Origin: Citrobacter sp. RHB25-C09
GTDB lineage: Bacteria > Pseudomonadota > Gammaproteobacteria > Enterobacterales > Enterobacteriaceae
Direction: 5' to 3'
DNA: 64,000 nt
Assembly (NCBI RefSeq): GCF_013836145.1
Contig: NZ_CP057483.1
Span: 3,906,001 to 3,970,000, forward strand
Shown piece by piece: positions 61,269 to 64,000 of this stretch. Both the position numbers and the translations under genes were made by a program. Under the pieces are notes generated by a model. It ran no database searches. It was not told where the DNA came from and saw nothing but the letters and a program-made list of their open reading frames with translations. Every line of letters begins with the position of its first letter. The first letter of the stretch is position 1.

Positions 61269-64000
61269 TCACTCCTGTCGGTTATGTAACAGTTTGGCCA
61301 TGTTAATTGACTCGATCAGCTGCGTACGGTTTACCCTTGGCGAGTTTGTATCGAGTACTTTTTGCCAGTAGGTTATCGCCTGCGCATAATTCGCCTGCAT
61401 AAACGCATCGGATGCCAGCAGCATGAGCGCGGTGATCTCGGCGGCGTCCAGCGCCAGCGCTTTATCAATCATCTCGCGGGCCGGAGGCGTCATATGCTGT
61501 CCCGCCTGGTAATACAAAACCGTCGCCAACGCCGAGTACAGTTCGGCATTTTTCCCACGGGTGCGTAGCGCCTGACGATAAGCCAGCAGCGCATAAGGGT
61601 AATCGTTGCGCCAGAGATAGTATTCGCCGAGCAGCGCCCACTTTTCACTGTCCTGCGGGTTGGCGCGAATCTCGGATTGTAACGTCAACAATTGCGCCTC
61701 CTCCGCTTGCCCTTCGGTAAAGTCACGCAGCGGATCGGCTAAACGTCGCTGTTCACTGCGTACCGCCTGCCATTTCGGACTTAAGAAATAGCCGCCGATA
61801 CAAATCATCAGTAAGACCGCAGATATCACGCTGAGCGTTTTTATTGGCAGCGGACGCTCCCCAACCGCTGACGGCGAGGTGACGACGCACGCAGCTTCCC
61901 CTGTCTGTTGACGTGTTCGTACGCGCCAAAGCCCCCCACCTACCAGCAATAAGAGCAGGCATGGCAGCGCCCATAACAACAGCGTTTGGCCGGTCAACGG
62001 CGGGTTATAGCGGACAAAGTCGCCATAGCGGTCGGTCATCCAGGCGGTAATTTCCGCTTCACCTTTCCCTTCCGTCACCATCGTAAAAACCTGATGGCGC
62101 ATGCTTACGGCCACTGGCGCGTTAGATTCCAGTAAGTTTTGGTTTTGACACTGCGGGCAGCGTAACTGGCGGGCAATCGACAGCGCTTTTTCCTGCTGCT
62201 GCGGGGTATCAAAGGTCCAGGTATCGACGACCTGGGCACGGGTGGTGAACGGCAAGCAGAGCAGCAGCGCCAGGAGCCACATTGCTTTGGTGTTGCCGGA
62301 TGGCGGCGTAAACGCCTTATCCGGCCTACAGGGTAAGCTGCGTGTAGCGCCATCCGGCACTTCGTCTGAACGACGTCTCCTTCCCCGCCAGCCGCTGAGC
62401 AGCGCACCGATGATCATCAGCAGCCCCCCGCCCCAAATCCAGCGCACGCCGCTCTGCACGTACAGGCGCATGGCATAGCGGTCCTGCCCGGTTTTTTCGC
62501 CTATGACCGCGTACCAGTCATGCAGCCAATCCCAGTGGATGGAGGGCTCCATCATCTGTTGGCGGCGGGCTGAGTAAAAGCGCAGTTCGGGCAACAGATT
62601 GCCGATCCGTTTGTCCCCTTTCCACAGGGAAATCAATGCTTGTTCGGTGGTGTAGTTACCCTTCGCTTGCAGATCCAGACGTTCAAAACGGAAGGTATAT
62701 CCCGCCAGTTCAACCTGCTGCCCGGGGCTCAGGTTAAGGCTAATTTCCTGACGACTGACGCTGGAAAAGAGAATTCCCGCCGCGAAAACCAGTACGCCAA
62801 GATGCGCGACCAGCGCCGGAAGTCGGCGTTTTTTGCCCAATGCAACAACGATGACCAGAATCATCAGCAGACCAAAAGGCAGCGTGGCGCGGTTAAAATA
62901 CGGCGCGCCGACAGAGATTCGCCCCCAGCCAAACAGCCCGTAAATCATGGGATAAAGCGTCCCAATCAGCACGATCAGCAGCACCGCGCAGAACAGCAAC
63001 AGCGCCGCCAGGATCAGCATTTCACGCGACCACCAGCCAAAATGAACGCGCTGTCGATTCCCCTGCGCCCGCCAGGCGTACAGACCAAGCGAGGCCAGAC
63101 TCAGCACGGAAAACAGTGCAAACAGCGGAACCGCGCGCACGTTATCCAGCGCAAAAGCGTGAACGGAAACAAGGATGCCGGAACGAACAATCAGCGTACC
63201 CAGTAAAGTCAGAATCAGCGTGGCTATCGCCAGCAGCAGCGACCAGTGGCGGAAAATCCCCCGTTCACGCGACGTATACAGACTGTGTAGCAGACCAGTA
63301 GCGGAAAGCCACGGCAACAGAGAGGCGTTTTCCACTGGGTCCCAGAACCACCACCCGCCCCAGCCGAGCTCGCAATAAGCCCACCAGGAGCCGAGAATAA
63401 TACCCAACGTCAGGGCGCACCAGCCAGGCAGCGCCCAGCGCCAACACACCCAGGCGGAAGCTTTGTCAAAATCACCGCGTAGCAGCGACGCCAGCGCGAC
63501 GCCCGCCGCCACCATCAAGCCACCGTAGCCGAGATACAGCAGCGGAGGATGAAGAATGAGTCCCAGATGCTGCAACATCGGGTTGAGATCGCGCCCTTCG
63601 ATGGCGGGCGGAAAGATGCGGGCGAAGGGATCGGACCACACCACCACAAACAGCAGCAGTAAGGCGGTAATGATGGAGAGCACGCTAAGCGTTAGCGGGA
63701 ACAGCGCATCTGACTCACGGCGATAGCGCCAGGCAAACAGCGCGCTCCAGCCGGAAAGAAACAGCAACCACAGCAGCAACGAGCCTTCATGCCCGCCCCA
63801 TACTGCCGCCAGTTTCAGTCCCCATGACAACAGGCTATGGCTGTGCTGCGCCACATAGATGACAGAAAAATCGCTGGTCAGAAAGCAATACACCAGCAGG
63901 GAAAACGCGAACAGCAGGAAAGCGAACTGAGACCAGGCCCCCACGCTCGCCAGTGGCATAAGCCCCTGCCAGCGCAGGCGTTTTCCCGTCAGCACGGCAA
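61269..64000 (-). CDS. nrfE: Fused NrfE-NrfF-NrfG cytochrome c552 maturation protein (5' cut by window)
   Basis: The frame runs unbroken from the right edge to the stop at 61269, about 910 codons, with the NrfE N-terminus outside. Residues 1-545 (counted from 63995) are NrfE, a CcmF-like haem lyase with many helices and the WWD motif GWGGWWFWDPVEN. Residues about 546-571 are encoded by a REP pair. From Met572 comes NrfF: hydrophobic segment, CXXC in LRCPQCQNQNLLESNAPVA, second helix. From about 715 comes NrfG: helix and TPR domain to the end. No in-frame ATG, GTG or TTG precedes the NrfG part, so NrfFG is a genuine fusion like CcmH. The NrfE-NrfF join may also be translated through. The system attaches haem to the CWSCK site of NrfA. 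Confidence 0.88.
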   Translation of the reverse strand, partial: AVLTGKRLRWQGLMPLASVGAWSQFAFLLFAFSLLVYCFLTSDFSVIYVAQHSHSLLSWGLKLAAVWGGHEGSLLLWLLFLSGWSALFAWRYRRESDALFPLTLSVLSIITALLLLFVVVWSDPFARIFPPAIEGRDLNPMLQHLGLILHPPLLYLGYGGLMVAAGVALASLLRGDFDKASAWVCWRWALPGWCALTLGIILGSWWAYCELGWGGWWFWDPVENASLLPWLSATGLLHSLYTSRERGIFRHWSLLLAIATLILTLLGTLIVRSGILVSVHAFALDNVRAVPLFALFSVLSLASLGLYAWRAQGNRQRVHFGWWSREMLILAALLLFCAVLLIVLIGTLYPMIYGLFGWGRISVGAPYFNRATLPFGLLMILVIVVALGKKRRLPALVAHLGVLVFAAGILFSSVSRQEISLNLSPGQQVELAGYTFRFERLDLQAKGNYTTEQALISLWKGDKRIGNLLPELRFYSARRQQMMEPSIHWDWLHDWYAVIGEKTGQDRYAMRLYVQSGVRWIWGGGLLMIIGALLSGWRGRRRRSDEVPDGATRSLPCRPDKAFTPPSGNTKAMWLLALLLCLPFTTRAQVVDTWTFDTPQQQEKALSIARQLRCPQCQNQNLLESNAPVAVSMRHQVFTMVTEGKGEAEITAWMTDRYGDFVRYNPPLTGQTLLLWALPCLLLLLVGGGLWRVRTRQQTGEAACVVTSPSAVGERPLPIKTLSVISAVLLMICIGGYFLSPKWQAVRSEQRRLADPLRDFTEGQAEEAQLLTLQSEIRANPQDSEKWALLGEYYLWRNDYPYALLAYRQALRTRGKNAELYSALATVLYYQAGQHMTPPAREMIDKALALDAAEITALMLLASDAFMQANYAQAITYWQKVLDTNSPRVNRTQLIESINMAKLLHNRQE
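62293..62361. repeat. REP pair translated as the NrfE-NrfF linker
   Basis: TTGCCGGATGGCGGCGTAAA with CGCCTTATCCGGCCTAC, then GTGTAGCGCCATCCGGCAC on the opposite side, form a REP pair whose length keeps the nrfE and nrfF frames in register. On the coding strand it reads as a Pro/Arg/Asp-rich linker (VPDGATRSLPCRPDKAFTPP). Confidence 0.9.

Overview
The window is chromosomal DNA from an enterobacterium. Almost every housekeeping gene closely resembles its Escherichia coli counterpart in length and motifs (dcuS, dcuR, dcuB, fumB, adiA/Y/C, eptA, basR/S, proP, crfC/yjcZ, the phn set, fdhF, gltP, nrf), and the gene order is that of the E. coli 92-93 minute region read in reverse. A complete phn C-P lyase cluster, a second DmsABC-type reductase beside dcuS, and many REP (TAGGCCGGATAAG-type) elements point to Citrobacter or a close relative. 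The species cannot be fixed from the sequence alone.

Layout. 1-5.1 kb: a chaperone-usher fimbrial operon on the minus strand, cut by the left edge. 5.5-10.6 kb: a minus-strand DmsABC-type molybdoenzyme operon with a DmsD/TorD chaperone and a NapF-like ferredoxin, preceded by an FNR box. 10.8-17.6 kb: dcuS-dcuR, dcuB-fumB, yjdF (C4-dicarboxylate sensing, fumarate/succinate exchange, anaerobic fumarase). 17.8-22.6 kb: adiA-adiY-adiC (arginine-dependent acid resistance). 22.7-26.3 kb: eptA-basR-basS plus the 29-codon pmrR (lipid A modification), with identical BasR boxes before eptA and pmrR. 26.4-33.8 kb: proP, a KdgT-type permease, yjcZ-crfC, yjdM. 33.8-45.0 kb: yjdN and the phnCDEFGHIJKLMNP cluster (phosphonate uptake and C-P lyase), without phnO and punctuated by REP elements. 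45.0-46.7 kb: a RelE-type toxin-antitoxin pair with palindromic operators, yjdP, and an orphan GNAT-like gene.

46.8-56.2 kb is the most accessory-looking block. A ribose/allose-type ABC importer, a D-lyxose isomerase-like protein, a class II aldolase and a PfkB kinase form a plus-strand operon. A hybrid sensor kinase flanks it on one side and an OmpR-type response regulator on the other. It occupies the position of the allose operon of E. coli K-12 and looks like a self-contained system for sensing, importing and cleaving a pentose or hexose. 56.3-64.0 kb: fdhF with an in-frame selenocysteine UGA and a sigma-54 promoter, yjcO, gltP, and the end of the nrf operon. There NrfE, NrfF and NrfG are read as one continuous ORF, with a REP element translated as the NrfE-NrfF linker.

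The themes are anaerobic respiration and fermentation (Dms-like, Dcu/FumB, FdhF, Nrf), acid and envelope stress (adi, eptA/bas, proP), and scavenging of phosphonates and sugars. No tRNA, rRNA, CRISPR array or intact insertion sequence was seen.
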